The position numbers and the translations under genes are program-made. This document shows positions 16,734 through 25,328 of a stretch of DNA of 64,000 nt, piece after piece. Every line of letters begins with the position of its first letter. The stretch's first letter is position 1. The notes below the pieces were generated by a model that ran no database searches, was not told the origin of the DNA, and worked only from the letters and a program-made list of their open reading frames with translations. This stretch comes from CAVPCZ01 sp963779225 (GTDB lineage: Bacteria > Bacteroidota > Ignavibacteria > UBA10030 > UBA6906): NCBI GenBank assembly GCA_963779225.1, contig CAVZWW010000003.1:558001-622000 (forward strand), in the 5' to 3' direction.

Positions 16734-17865
16734 TGGTGCCTGTCAGCAGATGGTGGAACAATTGTCGTGTGTGTTGGACAAAACGGTCAGCGGAAAACTC
16801 CAGTGCCCGCTTGCGGGCTCCTTCCGCAAGCAGAGCGGTCCCGGACGGATCGGATACCAGGCGCTCGGTCTGACGGACAAGGTCCTCCGGAGAAGACCAG
16901 AACAGTCCGGAGGTATTGTCCTGTAGAATTTCTTTCTGGCCTCCTCCGTGGTAGACCACCGGCACGCAACGGGCACTCATGGCTTCAACGGTCGTCATGC
17001 CGAAATGTTCCATCTGTTCCGGGTACCGGGATTCATCAACGCCGTATCCTGCACCGTGCCAGAACACTGTTGCGGTGTTGTAGCTTTCTGCAAGTAGCGC
17101 ATAGGGTTGGTTGACATGAAATTCGACGGGGAGGCCGGCCGTGCGCAAACGGAGATCGTTCAGATATGCCTGTGAATCCGCGTCACCGGCGCAGCTGCCA
17201 ACCATCCGGTATGTCCAGCCGAAATCCGGATGTCGCGTGCAGAGAGTCCGGAAGGCCTCGATCATGATGTCGTACCGCTTGTCATTGTAGAGTCCACGGA
17301 AGAAGCGACCCACGCTCAGGATGACAGGTTGTTTGGTCCCCGGCCGCAGAAAATCGTCAATGGAGGCATACAGGCACGATGCCGTGACGTGGTGATGCCG
17401 GTGGTATGCTTCCCGGCAGAATTCCGAGTTTACGATAACCAGATCCGCCTTCCGTGCGGTCCGGATGAGCTGCATCCGCAGAGCATCTTTTGCCGCTTCG
17501 CGGACGTGTCCTGCGGCAATCCGCCGGACCATGCGGCCCAATGACAGCGGTCCGTAGGGAACGTGGAGGACGTACACCTGGCGTGGTGCCCGGTGTTTGA
17601 ACGGGCGGAAGTTGGTCTGAACGATAGAGAGATCGGTGTCCGAGAGGGCGTTGGTCAGCTCTCCGGGGGGCAGCCGCACAAACTGTACCCGGTCAAGCGG
17701 GATGTTGTAGAAGGCGTGAAGCTTTTCGGCTTTCACATCATCCCGGTCGAGCAGGATGCGCACTGTCGTCCCCGGTTCACGCGAAAGGGTGTCGGCAAGC
17801 ATGCAAAGGTATTTCTCGCCGCCGCCCATTGCCTTCCAGCTTGCATTGTAGATGGTGATCAGCAT
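16726..17865 (-). CDS. Family 4 glycosyltransferase
   Basis: About 379 residues from ATG 17865, which starts directly at the family core (MLITIYNASWKAMGGGEKYL) and has GGAGG upstream; a longer frame to 17937 adds 24 residues unlike the family. The GT-B fold shows VILSVGRFFRG, the donor-site FGMTTVEAMSARCVPVVYHGGG (EX7E type, here with histidine-glycine context) and a C-terminal helix. It would transfer a sugar from a nucleotide donor in the cytoplasm. It precedes and overlaps yfhO-like copy 2 and may have its own promoter inside the end of the preceding GT2 gene. Confidence 0.85.
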   Translation of the reverse strand: MLITIYNASWKAMGGGEKYLCMLADTLSREPGTTVRILLDRDDVKAEKLHAFYNIPLDRVQFVRLPPGELTNALSDTDLSIVQTNFRPFKHRAPRQVYVLHVPYGPLSLGRMVRRIAAGHVREAAKDALRMQLIRTARKADLVIVNSEFCREAYHRHHHVTASCLYASIDDFLRPGTKQPVILSVGRFFRGLYNDKRYDIMIEAFRTLCTRHPDFGWTYRMVGSCAGDADSQAYLNDLRLRTAGLPVEFHVNQPYALLAESYNTATVFWHGAGYGVDESRYPEQMEHFGMTTVEAMSARCVPVVYHGGGQKEILQDNTSGLFWSSPEDLVRQTERLVSDPSGTALLAEGARKRALEFSADRFVQHTRQLFHHLLTGTNG

Positions 17866-17982
17866 AGCGGAAAGAACCTCCGGAAATGCGTTCTCCGCGA
17901 GAGGTGCGTCGGGCCTGTCAAATGGTCTGTTCGGCAAATCGTGTGCACGGTACGGTCTCGTTTTTCAGCTTGTCGGATATCG

Positions 17983-18011
17983 AATGTAGCCTGATTCCCG
18001 GTAATTTACAA
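17983..18011 (-). promoter_or_regulatory. Possible internal promoter of the glycan cluster
   Basis: On the minus strand TTGTAA (18011-18006) and TACATT (17988-17983) are separated by 17 bases, in the 140-base gap before the last GT4 gene, which is the longest gap in the downstream half of the cluster. The -35 overlaps the stop codon of the GT2 gene. Confidence 0.4.
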
Positions 18012-18989
18012 TGCATGGCCGGTTCCGGAAAGCCCATCAGTATGCACATCCGGGTTCCCATCGTCCGTGGCCGGCAGCATCGCCAGTCGCCCGGAGCCGT
18101 CCTCACCGGTAAATCCTCTGAGTCCGTCAACAATCGCATACCATGCGGCGCGCAACGCGGGGGTGCCCCGTCCCCGGACGAAAAGGCGGATCATCTGCCG
18201 CACGTAGAAATAGACGAGAGACGGAAGATGCGGCACCCAGAGGGCAGGCCGGCTGTTTCTTCGCAGGAAAAGGAGCCTGTTCCGGAGATTGAGATAGATA
18301 TATGCCGGGCTGTCCCAGCGGGTGGTCATGGAGATCTTGTGCAGCACGCGCGCCCGTGGTTCGTACAGGACCGCATACCCGGCGTTGCGCGTGCGGAGGC
18401 AGAACTCCGCATCCTCCATGTAGGCAAAGTACGGAATAGCAAGCATTCCGACCGCCTCAAATACTTCGCGTCGGGCAAGGAGACAGCAGCCGGTGACATA
18501 CTCGCAGGGTTTGCGGGAATTGAACAGCGGTCCATCCGGTTCACCGATTCCGTGGTGTCCTCCCCGTGCCGCATTCGCGTTCAGATACCCTCCGGCAAAC
18601 CAGAGAATGTCCGGCCTGTCATGGTACACGATTTTTGCCCCGACAATGCCCGTGTCCGGCTCAGCACGGATTGCCGTCATGAGTGCTTCAAGTGTTCCGG
18701 GATCAACAATCGTATCGTTGTTTAACAGCAGGATGAAGCCGCTGCCATCGTCCAGGGCACGCCGGATTCCGAGGTTGTTTCCTCCGGCGAAGCCCAGATT
18801 CCGTGACGAGAGTATGAGGGTGGTTTCGGGACACTCGCGACGAAGCCTGTCCACCGAATCGTCACCCGACCCGTTATCCACGATGATAATCTGCATATCA
18901 CGGAAGGTACTGGACGCGAGCGAACGGACGCAGTCGACCGTATCGTCGGGACGGCGGTAGTTCACGAGGATGATCGACAGTGCGGGCAT
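18006..18989 (-). CDS. Family 2 glycosyltransferase (rhamnosyltransferase-like), module B
   Basis: 327 residues. The GT-A domain begins LSIILVNYRRPDDTVDCV, has VDNGSGDDS and the LLLNNDTIVDP motif holding the metal-binding acidic pair, then FAYMEDAEFCLR, where the catalytic aspartate lies. This form is common among rhamnosyl- and other deoxyhexosyl-transferases of surface glycans. It is a clear paralogue of the GT2 at 23.7-24.6 kb, with the same position after a methyltransferase gene. Gap to the methyltransferase is 4 bases. Sugar and acceptor are unknown. Confidence 0.88.
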   Translation of the reverse strand: MPALSIILVNYRRPDDTVDCVRSLASSTFRDMQIIIVDNGSGDDSVDRLRRECPETTLILSSRNLGFAGGNNLGIRRALDDGSGFILLLNNDTIVDPGTLEALMTAIRAEPDTGIVGAKIVYHDRPDILWFAGGYLNANAARGGHHGIGEPDGPLFNSRKPCEYVTGCCLLARREVFEAVGMLAIPYFAYMEDAEFCLRTRNAGYAVLYEPRARVLHKISMTTRWDSPAYIYLNLRNRLLFLRRNSRPALWVPHLPSLVYFYVRQMIRLFVRGRGTPALRAAWYAIVDGLRGFTGEDGSGRLAMLPATDDGNPDVHTDGLSGTGHAL

Positions 18990-18993
18990 GGGA

Positions 18994-19620
18994 TCAGGTG
19001 TGCGCGACGAAGAGATACTGCATGGCGAGCAATTCCGTCAGCGTTCCGCCTGTGAGAGCATTTACCGTCCGCATTTTTCTGCTTGCCACGATGCGCGGTT
19101 CGCAATGCTGAATACGGAAACCGTTCTCCTGAAGAAGACGTTCCATACTCCGGCGGGAGAAAAAGCGGAGATGCGTCCGGTCAAAGAGTCCGTAGTCGGT
19201 GTACTCCCATCCTTTCCTGATAAGCTGGAGTATCGCCGTATAGTGCCGCATGTTGGGAATGCTGCACACGATGATCCCCTCTGGTGCCAGGAGAGGGCGG
19301 ACGGTCCGCAGAATTGAGGCGGGATCGACGGTATGTTCCAGCACATCGGCGAAAATGATGCAGTCGAACGAACCGGAGGGGAAGGGCAGAGACATGTGCT
19401 GGATGTCACCGACCACGACGGCATCCAGAACGGATCCCGCTTCCGCGGCCACAGTGGTGTTAATCTCCATGCCGGTGACATGACGATGTGGATAATCCGC
19501 CTTCAACAACGCCCCGAGCTTTCCGCTTCCACATCCCACGTCGAGGATCCGTCGTGCGTGTCCGGGAACCAGGCGAGCGACATCCCGCCGTTCATTTTCA
19601 TAATATCCCGCATCAATCAT
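18994..19620 (-). CDS. Class I SAM-dependent methyltransferase, module B
   Basis: 208 residues with the SAM motif ILDVGCGSGKLGALL near residue 26, the acidic loop GMEINTT and motif IV FADVLEH, as in Methyltransf_11/23 proteins. In a glycan cluster such enzymes often methylate a sugar or a lipid carrier-bound intermediate, but the substrate cannot be read here. It overlaps the preceding GT4 gene by 4 bases and lies 4 bases before the GT2 gene, so it is tightly co-expressed. Confidence 0.85.
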   Translation of the reverse strand: MIDAGYYENERRDVARLVPGHARRILDVGCGSGKLGALLKADYPHRHVTGMEINTTVAAEAGSVLDAVVVGDIQHMSLPFPSGSFDCIIFADVLEHTVDPASILRTVRPLLAPEGIIVCSIPNMRHYTAILQLIRKGWEYTDYGLFDRTHLRFFSRRSMERLLQENGFRIQHCEPRIVASRKMRTVNALTGGTLTELLAMQYLFVAHT

Positions 19621-20789
19621 AACGGGTGTCCCGGTTTTTGCGCGAGTAAACGATCGTAATGCTTCTGAAACTGCCGGGCGACGTGACGGGTACCGAATGT
19701 CGTCATCGCCCGGGTACGTGCCGACCGGCCCAACGCCGCGCGTCGATCCGGAGAAGACAGCAGCGCATCCAACGCATCGGCCAGTGCGAAGCAGTCCGCC
19801 GGCGGCACCAGGACGGCGGCATCACCCACCACTTCGGGAATAGACCCGGAATTCGTGGTCACCACCGGTTTGCCGCACGCCATACTTTCGACCAGCACAT
19901 AACCGAACTGTTCCTGCCAGCGGTGGACGGGGCGGCTCGGGAGGACGAAGACATCCGCCAGCGCATGAATGGCCGGCATTGCCGAATACGGGTGTGACCC
20001 GATCAAACGGACATGCCGTTCAAGGCCAAGCTGGCCGATGAGATGCCGCAGTCCGGCCTCTTCCGGCCCCTTGCCGGCCATAAGGAGTTGTATAGGGTAA
20101 TGCGACCCGTGCCGTTGCAGCAGCGCGCGTAAAGCGAAGAGGAGATCATACACCCCCTTTTGAACGTACAGATGAGCAACGAAGAGCACCACCAGAGTAT
20201 CCGGTGTGCATCCGTATTCCGCCAGCAACCGGGGATCTCTGGGACGCGGGGAGAAATGGTCAATGTCGATTCCCGGCATTTGTATGACAATCCGGTCGGC
20301 GGGAGCACCCTCCAGAACGAGCATATCCCGGGTTCGCCGGCTGACCGCGAAGAACACATCCGCCTCACGGAGCACGGTTTCCCTGATCCGGCGTGTTGCC
20401 GGGGCGTTATGATTGAAGGGGATATTCTCCCAGACAGTTATGCCGAGTTTGAATCCGAGGTGGTGCTTCAACAAGGCAGCCTGATAGGAACAATAGTACG
20501 TGGTCTCCGCGGTATGAACGATATCAAATCCCCGCAATGCCCGTTTGAGACCGCGAAGATCGTGGTAGTCTCCCCACCAGCGTTCCAGCAGAACACGTGC
20601 CGCATGGCTGCGCACGCTCTGACCGAGGGAGAACAACCTGTGGACCGGGAATGGGATTTCGGTTGTATCAAAGTTGTTGCCATGGCTGCCGAAACCCACA
20701 AGGTCGTACAGGCCGGCGAGGGGGCTGTAACTCTGCATCTCCCAGGCATTGAGATTCGGTCCGCGGATGAAGGCGACACGTGGTGGCAT
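19617..20789 (-). CDS. Family 4 glycosyltransferase, module B
   Basis: About 390 residues if started at the ATG at 20789 (PPRVAFIRGPNLNAWEMQ...), where family similarity begins; a GTG at 20882 would add 31 residues, and neither has a strong ribosome-binding site, so the start is uncertain. The GT-B fold shows VALFVAHLYVQKGVYDLL-like donor-domain entry, RLIGSHPYSAMPAIHALADVF and FGYVLVESMACGKPVVTTNSG, the EX7E motif with nucleotide-sugar-binding glutamates. It opens the second half of the glycan cluster after a 160-base gap and overlaps the methyltransferase by 4 bases. Confidence 0.86.
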   Translation of the reverse strand: MPPRVAFIRGPNLNAWEMQSYSPLAGLYDLVGFGSHGNNFDTTEIPFPVHRLFSLGQSVRSHAARVLLERWWGDYHDLRGLKRALRGFDIVHTAETTYYCSYQAALLKHHLGFKLGITVWENIPFNHNAPATRRIRETVLREADVFFAVSRRTRDMLVLEGAPADRIVIQMPGIDIDHFSPRPRDPRLLAEYGCTPDTLVVLFVAHLYVQKGVYDLLFALRALLQRHGSHYPIQLLMAGKGPEEAGLRHLIGQLGLERHVRLIGSHPYSAMPAIHALADVFVLPSRPVHRWQEQFGYVLVESMACGKPVVTTNSGSIPEVVGDAAVLVPPADCFALADALDALLSSPDRRAALGRSARTRAMTTFGTRHVARQFQKHYDRLLAQKPGHPL

Positions 20790-20950
20790 TATTGGCTGGA
20801 TGGCATGTTCATCTTCAGAATACAAAAAACCGTGCTTATATGCGCGGGCATGTCCCTGTCCGCCCCCGATTTTGTATTTCACCGATGCCGGATGCCGGCC
20901 AAAGAGGAGACGTTCCGTTGCTAGACCGCCATCGGTGTATCCTCAACCTG

Positions 20951-22396
20951 CTAGGGACGCTGGATGCCCACACGCTCAAGCAATCGATGAAGAATGGTCA
21001 TCTCTTGTGTTCCGAGGCCGCGGATCAGAACAAGGCTGCCCCCATACACGATCACGCCGAGAGGGATGAGCAAAAAGAGATGCAGGAATCCGGCGAACTG
21101 CAGCACCATGCCCATCACCGCTGAGGCGATCAGGGGGCGGACCAGAATCGAGGGGGAAAACGACCGGTATCCCAGGCGGAACACATAAATAATCTGAATC
21201 GCGAACAGGAGGATCTCGTTCGTGGCCGATACAAACGGGAGAGCAACATAACCGGTCATCGGGACGACAATCAGGCTGGAAACCGTGACGGCAATGCCGA
21301 GGAAAAGAGAAATGGCCATCAGGAAAGTCTGACGGCCGATGGCGAGAAGAAACGAAGACAGTACCCAATCCATGTAACCGAATATTGATCCGACCACCAT
21401 GATCTGAAGCACAATCGTTCCGGGAGCAAATTGAACCGGAAACAGAAGGGCGAAGATCTGGGGTGCAAGGAGAACGGTTCCTACGGCCAGTGGCACGGAC
21501 AGAATGGTGATCACACGCAGGGAATCGACCAGGGCCTTTTCCAGTTTATCCCGGGCATTCGCAAAAAACTCTGAGAATATCGGGTATACCACCTGTGTGA
21601 AGGTGATGGGGACCAATGTGAGAATGGAGATAATCTTGTACCCGGCGCTGTACCATCCTACTTCGGCGTCGCCGCGGGTGTATTTCAGGATTGTCGGTCC
21701 GATGAAAAGATAGGCCGAAATCCCCAATGCGCTGAGCGCCATGGGGGTTCCTTCGCGCACCAGGGCGAGCCACGTCATGCCATCATACGCAAAGCGGGGC
21801 GGGCCGAACAGCCGTCTGTAGGCAAAAAGGAGGATCCCCAAATTTGTTGCGGCAACAGCGACAGTCAATACAAGAGCCGTGGCTACTGCGGGGCTTCCGG
21901 GAATCAGGAGAATGATGGCACCGGATAATATGGCATCATTCAAGATGCTGAAGACCGAGACCACTGTGGCTTTTCTGTGTGCTTGGAATGCACTGAGGAC
22001 ACCTGTGCTGAGACCGTTCAGTGCCACAGCGGCCGTGGTTAACATAATGGCCTCAAGTGTAAGAGAGTCAAACCCCGAGGCGAGGGCCACCAAAAAAACG
22101 AGAGACGATGAGAGGCAGGAGATAACACCCTTCAACAGAAGGACTGTGCCGAGCAATCTCTGGCTGCGTTTTGGATCACGCGCAATCTCCCGCACAAGAA
22201 GTTGCGAGAGCCCGAGATCAAACATCCATTGGAACAGTGCCGTAAAATAGGCCGCGGAATTCAACATTCCGAAATGTTCCAGACCGAGATAGCGAGCAAG
22301 ATAATTCAAACGTACGACCCCGAGAAGGAGTCCGACGGCGCGCCCCGAAAAGAGAGCCAGGGTGTCCAGAGTGATCTTTTTCGTCTGGGATGCCAT
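20951..22396 (-). CDS. Oligosaccharide flippase (Wzx/PST family), copy 1 in gene order B
   Basis: 481 residues with about 12-14 membrane spans. The N-terminus (LFSGRAVGLLLGVVRLNYLARYLG) and helix 3-4 region match polysaccharide transporters of the MOP superfamily, which flip undecaprenyl-linked oligosaccharides across the inner membrane. It follows a second flippase gene with a 1-base overlap (TGATG). Two flippases side by side are unusual and suggest two glycans, or a heteromeric or specialised pair. Confidence 0.87.
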   Translation of the reverse strand: MASQTKKITLDTLALFSGRAVGLLLGVVRLNYLARYLGLEHFGMLNSAAYFTALFQWMFDLGLSQLLVREIARDPKRSQRLLGTVLLLKGVISCLSSSLVFLVALASGFDSLTLEAIMLTTAAVALNGLSTGVLSAFQAHRKATVVSVFSILNDAILSGAIILLIPGSPAVATALVLTVAVAATNLGILLFAYRRLFGPPRFAYDGMTWLALVREGTPMALSALGISAYLFIGPTILKYTRGDAEVGWYSAGYKIISILTLVPITFTQVVYPIFSEFFANARDKLEKALVDSLRVITILSVPLAVGTVLLAPQIFALLFPVQFAPGTIVLQIMVVGSIFGYMDWVLSSFLLAIGRQTFLMAISLFLGIAVTVSSLIVVPMTGYVALPFVSATNEILLFAIQIIYVFRLGYRSFSPSILVRPLIASAVMGMVLQFAGFLHLFLLIPLGVIVYGGSLVLIRGLGTQEMTILHRLLERVGIQRP

Positions 22397-23706
22397 CAGT
22401 GCACCATCCGGTTACGGGCGAACGCACGGATATCCTGGAAGCGTGCCAGCACGCCGTGGAGCGATACCGGAACCAGTTGATGGATCTTCCAGGTCGTCAG
22501 GACCGCAAGCGCTGCTGTGGCGAACACCATGCCGATGGCGGCACCGAGGGCGCCCAACCACGGGATGAGAACAAGGTATGCCGCCATGGAGATCCAGAGC
22601 ATGTGCAGACCGAGCATGAATCCCCGCTTTGCTTCACCCAGCCCCAGCAGAAGATTGGATCCGACCGCGAGCAGGGGGACCACAAAGGCCAGCAGTCCGA
22701 ATACCCGCAACAATGGAACGGCCTCGGTGTACCTCCCGCTGTACAGGACATCCACAAGCAGCCCGGGTCCGAAGGAGAACACCAGGAAGAAGGGGATGCT
22801 GCCCACGGTTACAAACAGAATGCCTTTCTCCACCAGCGCCTGGAGGGAGCGGTGTTCACCCCGTGAGGACAGGCGGGAACTGGCGGGTACGATGAACATC
22901 TGGACCACCTGGGTGACCATTTCAAACGCCCGGGTGAATGTCTTTGCGGAGTTGTACACGGCAACCTGGACAGGTCCGGTGAATCCGGAAAGCAGAAAGG
23001 TGTCGGCTTTGGTGTACACCAGATAACTTACCGTGCTGCCGAGTGCATATTTGCCGTACAGCCAGACTTTACGAAAGTCGTTGCGGCTTGGCGGTGTCAT
23101 TGTGCTGAAGAACCTGCGGGTGAACACCGCCCCCAGCAACGACGACGCAGTAAGAGAAAAAATGCTGATCATGACCAGATCCAGTGCTGAATCAAAGTAC
23201 CCCGCGCGGGAAAGCAGCCATACCATCAGGGGTGCGCCCAGGAAATGGACGGCATCGGTCCAGAAGATTTCACTGATGCGAAAGCGTGCCTGGAGAAGGA
23301 CGATCGTGGAATTGCGGACGAACGAAGCGGCGAGCATCGCCGGGATGTACAGGATGAGTGAACCGATGGCCGGTGCGTTCAGTGCACGACTCAGCGGATG
23401 GGCAAGCAGGACAAGAACGAGGGATGCGCCGGCATAGAACCCCAGATGTAGCAAAAGGGCTGCTCCCACAACGCCCTGTTGCTCATCCGGGCTCTCCGCG
23501 GCGTATTTTAACAACGGCTGCAACGCAAACGCCGTTGCAAACCCGGAAATCACCAGAAAAATCTCCTGGACAAGCACGAAATTGCCGAATTCTTCTTCCG
23601 GAAGAACGCGGATGACAAGGAAGACGAATCCCAGACCGTAGATGACAGGAAGCCCCTTGTCCGCGAGTCCCCATAACCCCTTGCCGAGATGTTTGCCGAG
23701 TTCCAT
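22396..23706 (-). CDS. Oligosaccharide flippase (Wzx/PST family), second of an adjacent pair
   Basis: 436 residues with about 12 membrane spans, opening LGKGLWGLADKGLPVIYGLGF. It belongs to the same MOP/PST family as its neighbour but the two differ clearly in sequence, so this is not a fresh duplication. It is followed with 1-base overlap by the other flippase and preceded by a GT2 gene 3 bases upstream. It would export a lipid-linked glycan intermediate made by the adjoining transferases. Confidence 0.85.
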   Translation of the reverse strand: MELGKHLGKGLWGLADKGLPVIYGLGFVFLVIRVLPEEEFGNFVLVQEIFLVISGFATAFALQPLLKYAAESPDEQQGVVGAALLLHLGFYAGASLVLVLLAHPLSRALNAPAIGSLILYIPAMLAASFVRNSTIVLLQARFRISEIFWTDAVHFLGAPLMVWLLSRAGYFDSALDLVMISIFSLTASSLLGAVFTRRFFSTMTPPSRNDFRKVWLYGKYALGSTVSYLVYTKADTFLLSGFTGPVQVAVYNSAKTFTRAFEMVTQVVQMFIVPASSRLSSRGEHRSLQALVEKGILFVTVGSIPFFLVFSFGPGLLVDVLYSGRYTEAVPLLRVFGLLAFVVPLLAVGSNLLLGLGEAKRGFMLGLHMLWISMAAYLVLIPWLGALGAAIGMVFATAALAVLTTWKIHQLVPVSLHGVLARFQDIRAFARNRMVH

Positions 23707-23709
23707 GAG

Positions 23710-24591
23710 TTACTCAGTCCCCGTCGCATCATGGAGGAAAGGGAGCCGGGATGGAGGGGTGCGGACCCACAGGTATTGCCCCGCCATCCAGGCATTGACA
23801 AGCACACTGAGCCAGGGAAATGTTAACCAGTGATACCAGTGCGCATGGCGGGCGAAGAACCGAAAGTTGCTTATTGCCTTGTTCCGCATCTTGAACAACG
23901 AAAGATGTCCACCGGCGCTGGTTGAGAGTTTGTGCCATACCTTTGCATGCGGCTCGTACAGAATTCGATACCCTGCGTTCCGGATACGGAGGGACCAATC
24001 GGCATCTTCGCCATACATGAAGTATGCCTCATCCATCATCCCCACCTGCGCTATGACCGCACGTGATGTCAGGAGACAACAGCCGGTTGCATACCCGATT
24101 TCCTTGACCAGATCATGCTGGCCATGATCGGTCTCCCGGATGCCGGTGTGGCGCATGGTACCGGTCCAGAACGAGATCTCGCCGCCGGTGAACCAGAGAA
24201 GATCCGGAGGATCCGCATAATAGATTTTGGGCGCCACCATACCGCACCGCTCCTCTCCGATGAAACGGTTCAGCATGCAGGTGACAGAATCCGGTGCGAC
24301 GACAGTATCGTTGTTCAGGAGCAAAACATAGGCCGCGCCCCCGGCGAGCGCATGAGCAATGCCGGCATTGTTCCCTCCGGCAAAGCGGCGGTTTTCAGAC
24401 AGCGCAAGGATTTCCACCGAGGGGTAGGCGGACCGGATTGCCACCACCGAGCCATCGCGGGATCCATTGTCCACAACGCACACGTGCAGATTAGGGTAGG
24501 TGACATGGGAAAGAGACGCAAGGCACTCCAGCGTGACGTCCCTGCCATTCCAATTTACCAGGATGACGGTGATGCGTGGTGAAGGGGTCAT
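23710..24591 (-). CDS. Family 2 glycosyltransferase (rhamnosyltransferase-like), module A
   Basis: 293 residues from the ATG at 24591, which overlaps the methyltransferase stop (ATGA); the much longer open frame upstream lies inside the methyltransferase gene and is not used. The GT-A domain shows ITVILVNWNGRDVTLECL, VDNGSRDGS, LLLNNDTVVAPD and FMYGEDADWSLR. It is a paralogue of the GT2 at 18.0-19.0 kb, also preceded by a methyltransferase and a GT4. A hydrophobic C-terminal segment (LVNAWMAGQYLWV) may touch the membrane. Confidence 0.88.
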   Translation of the reverse strand: MTPSPRITVILVNWNGRDVTLECLASLSHVTYPNLHVCVVDNGSRDGSVVAIRSAYPSVEILALSENRRFAGGNNAGIAHALAGGAAYVLLLNNDTVVAPDSVTCMLNRFIGEERCGMVAPKIYYADPPDLLWFTGGEISFWTGTMRHTGIRETDHGQHDLVKEIGYATGCCLLTSRAVIAQVGMMDEAYFMYGEDADWSLRIRNAGYRILYEPHAKVWHKLSTSAGGHLSLFKMRNKAISNFRFFARHAHWYHWLTFPWLSVLVNAWMAGQYLWVRTPPSRLPFLHDATGTE

Positions 24592-25328
24592 GGTGTCCCC
24601 GGTGCCGTGCAATGAACAAAGATTGCTGTGGCCAGGATGCTCCAGGATGTGACATCGTTGCGGAAGAGGCTCCTGCGAAGAAGCCTTTGCAGCCAGGGAA
24701 TGGCGAGGACGTCCAACGGAGCAGTAACATAGCTGATCTGTTCCACCCGGAAGCCGGCCGTCAGGAGAAGCTCTGAAATATCGCGCCGGCGATAGATGCG
24801 CGCACGCGCAAATCGGCGATGGATGGTATGCGGAAGCCAGGAAAAGAAGGGAACGCGATTCCATGGGAGAACCGGCAGCGCAGCACCGTGGGTTTCGAAG
24901 ATCCATCCTTTGTTCGGCACGGTCAGCAGGAATGTGCCATGCGGCTTCAGGACGCGGCTGATTTCGAGCAGCGTCTGCTGTTCGTTGTCGACATGTTCGA
25001 GCACTTCAAAACAGGTCACAATGTCAAACGAGGCGTCAGGTGCCGGGATGACTGTGCCATCGAAAAGAACCGGGATAACCGTGCCGGTCAAGGCGGTAGG
25101 GATGTGGGCCCGGAATTCCGCGATGCTCGCCGTGGAAATATCCACTCCTGTCAGTGTGGCGGCGTCATGGCCGAAAAGCAGAGTCTGTGCGCCGTTTCCG
25201 CATCCGTAGTCGAGTACGTGCTGCCCGGAAAATGAGATCCTGCCGCGACTGATGCGGGCCCTGCGCATGAGGATCTCCTGTCCGAATTCGGCGGGCTTGC
25301 CGGCGGCGATGCGGGCCGGCGGCGTCAT
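24588..25328 (-). CDS. Class I SAM-dependent methyltransferase, module A
   Basis: 246 residues with motif I VLDYGCGNGAQTLLFG, the acidic residue in TGVDIST and FEVLEHV. The C-terminal third is basic and may contact membrane or a lipid-linked substrate. It is linked by 4-base overlaps on both sides to a GT4 and a GT2. The gene order GT4 - methyltransferase - GT2 is the same as at 18-20.8 kb, although the two methyltransferases are divergent in sequence. Substrate unknown. Confidence 0.85.
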   Translation of the reverse strand: MTPPARIAAGKPAEFGQEILMRRARISRGRISFSGQHVLDYGCGNGAQTLLFGHDAATLTGVDISTASIAEFRAHIPTALTGTVIPVLFDGTVIPAPDASFDIVTCFEVLEHVDNEQQTLLEISRVLKPHGTFLLTVPNKGWIFETHGAALPVLPWNRVPFFSWLPHTIHRRFARARIYRRRDISELLLTAGFRVEQISYVTAPLDVLAIPWLQRLLRRSLFRNDVTSWSILATAIFVHCTAPGTP

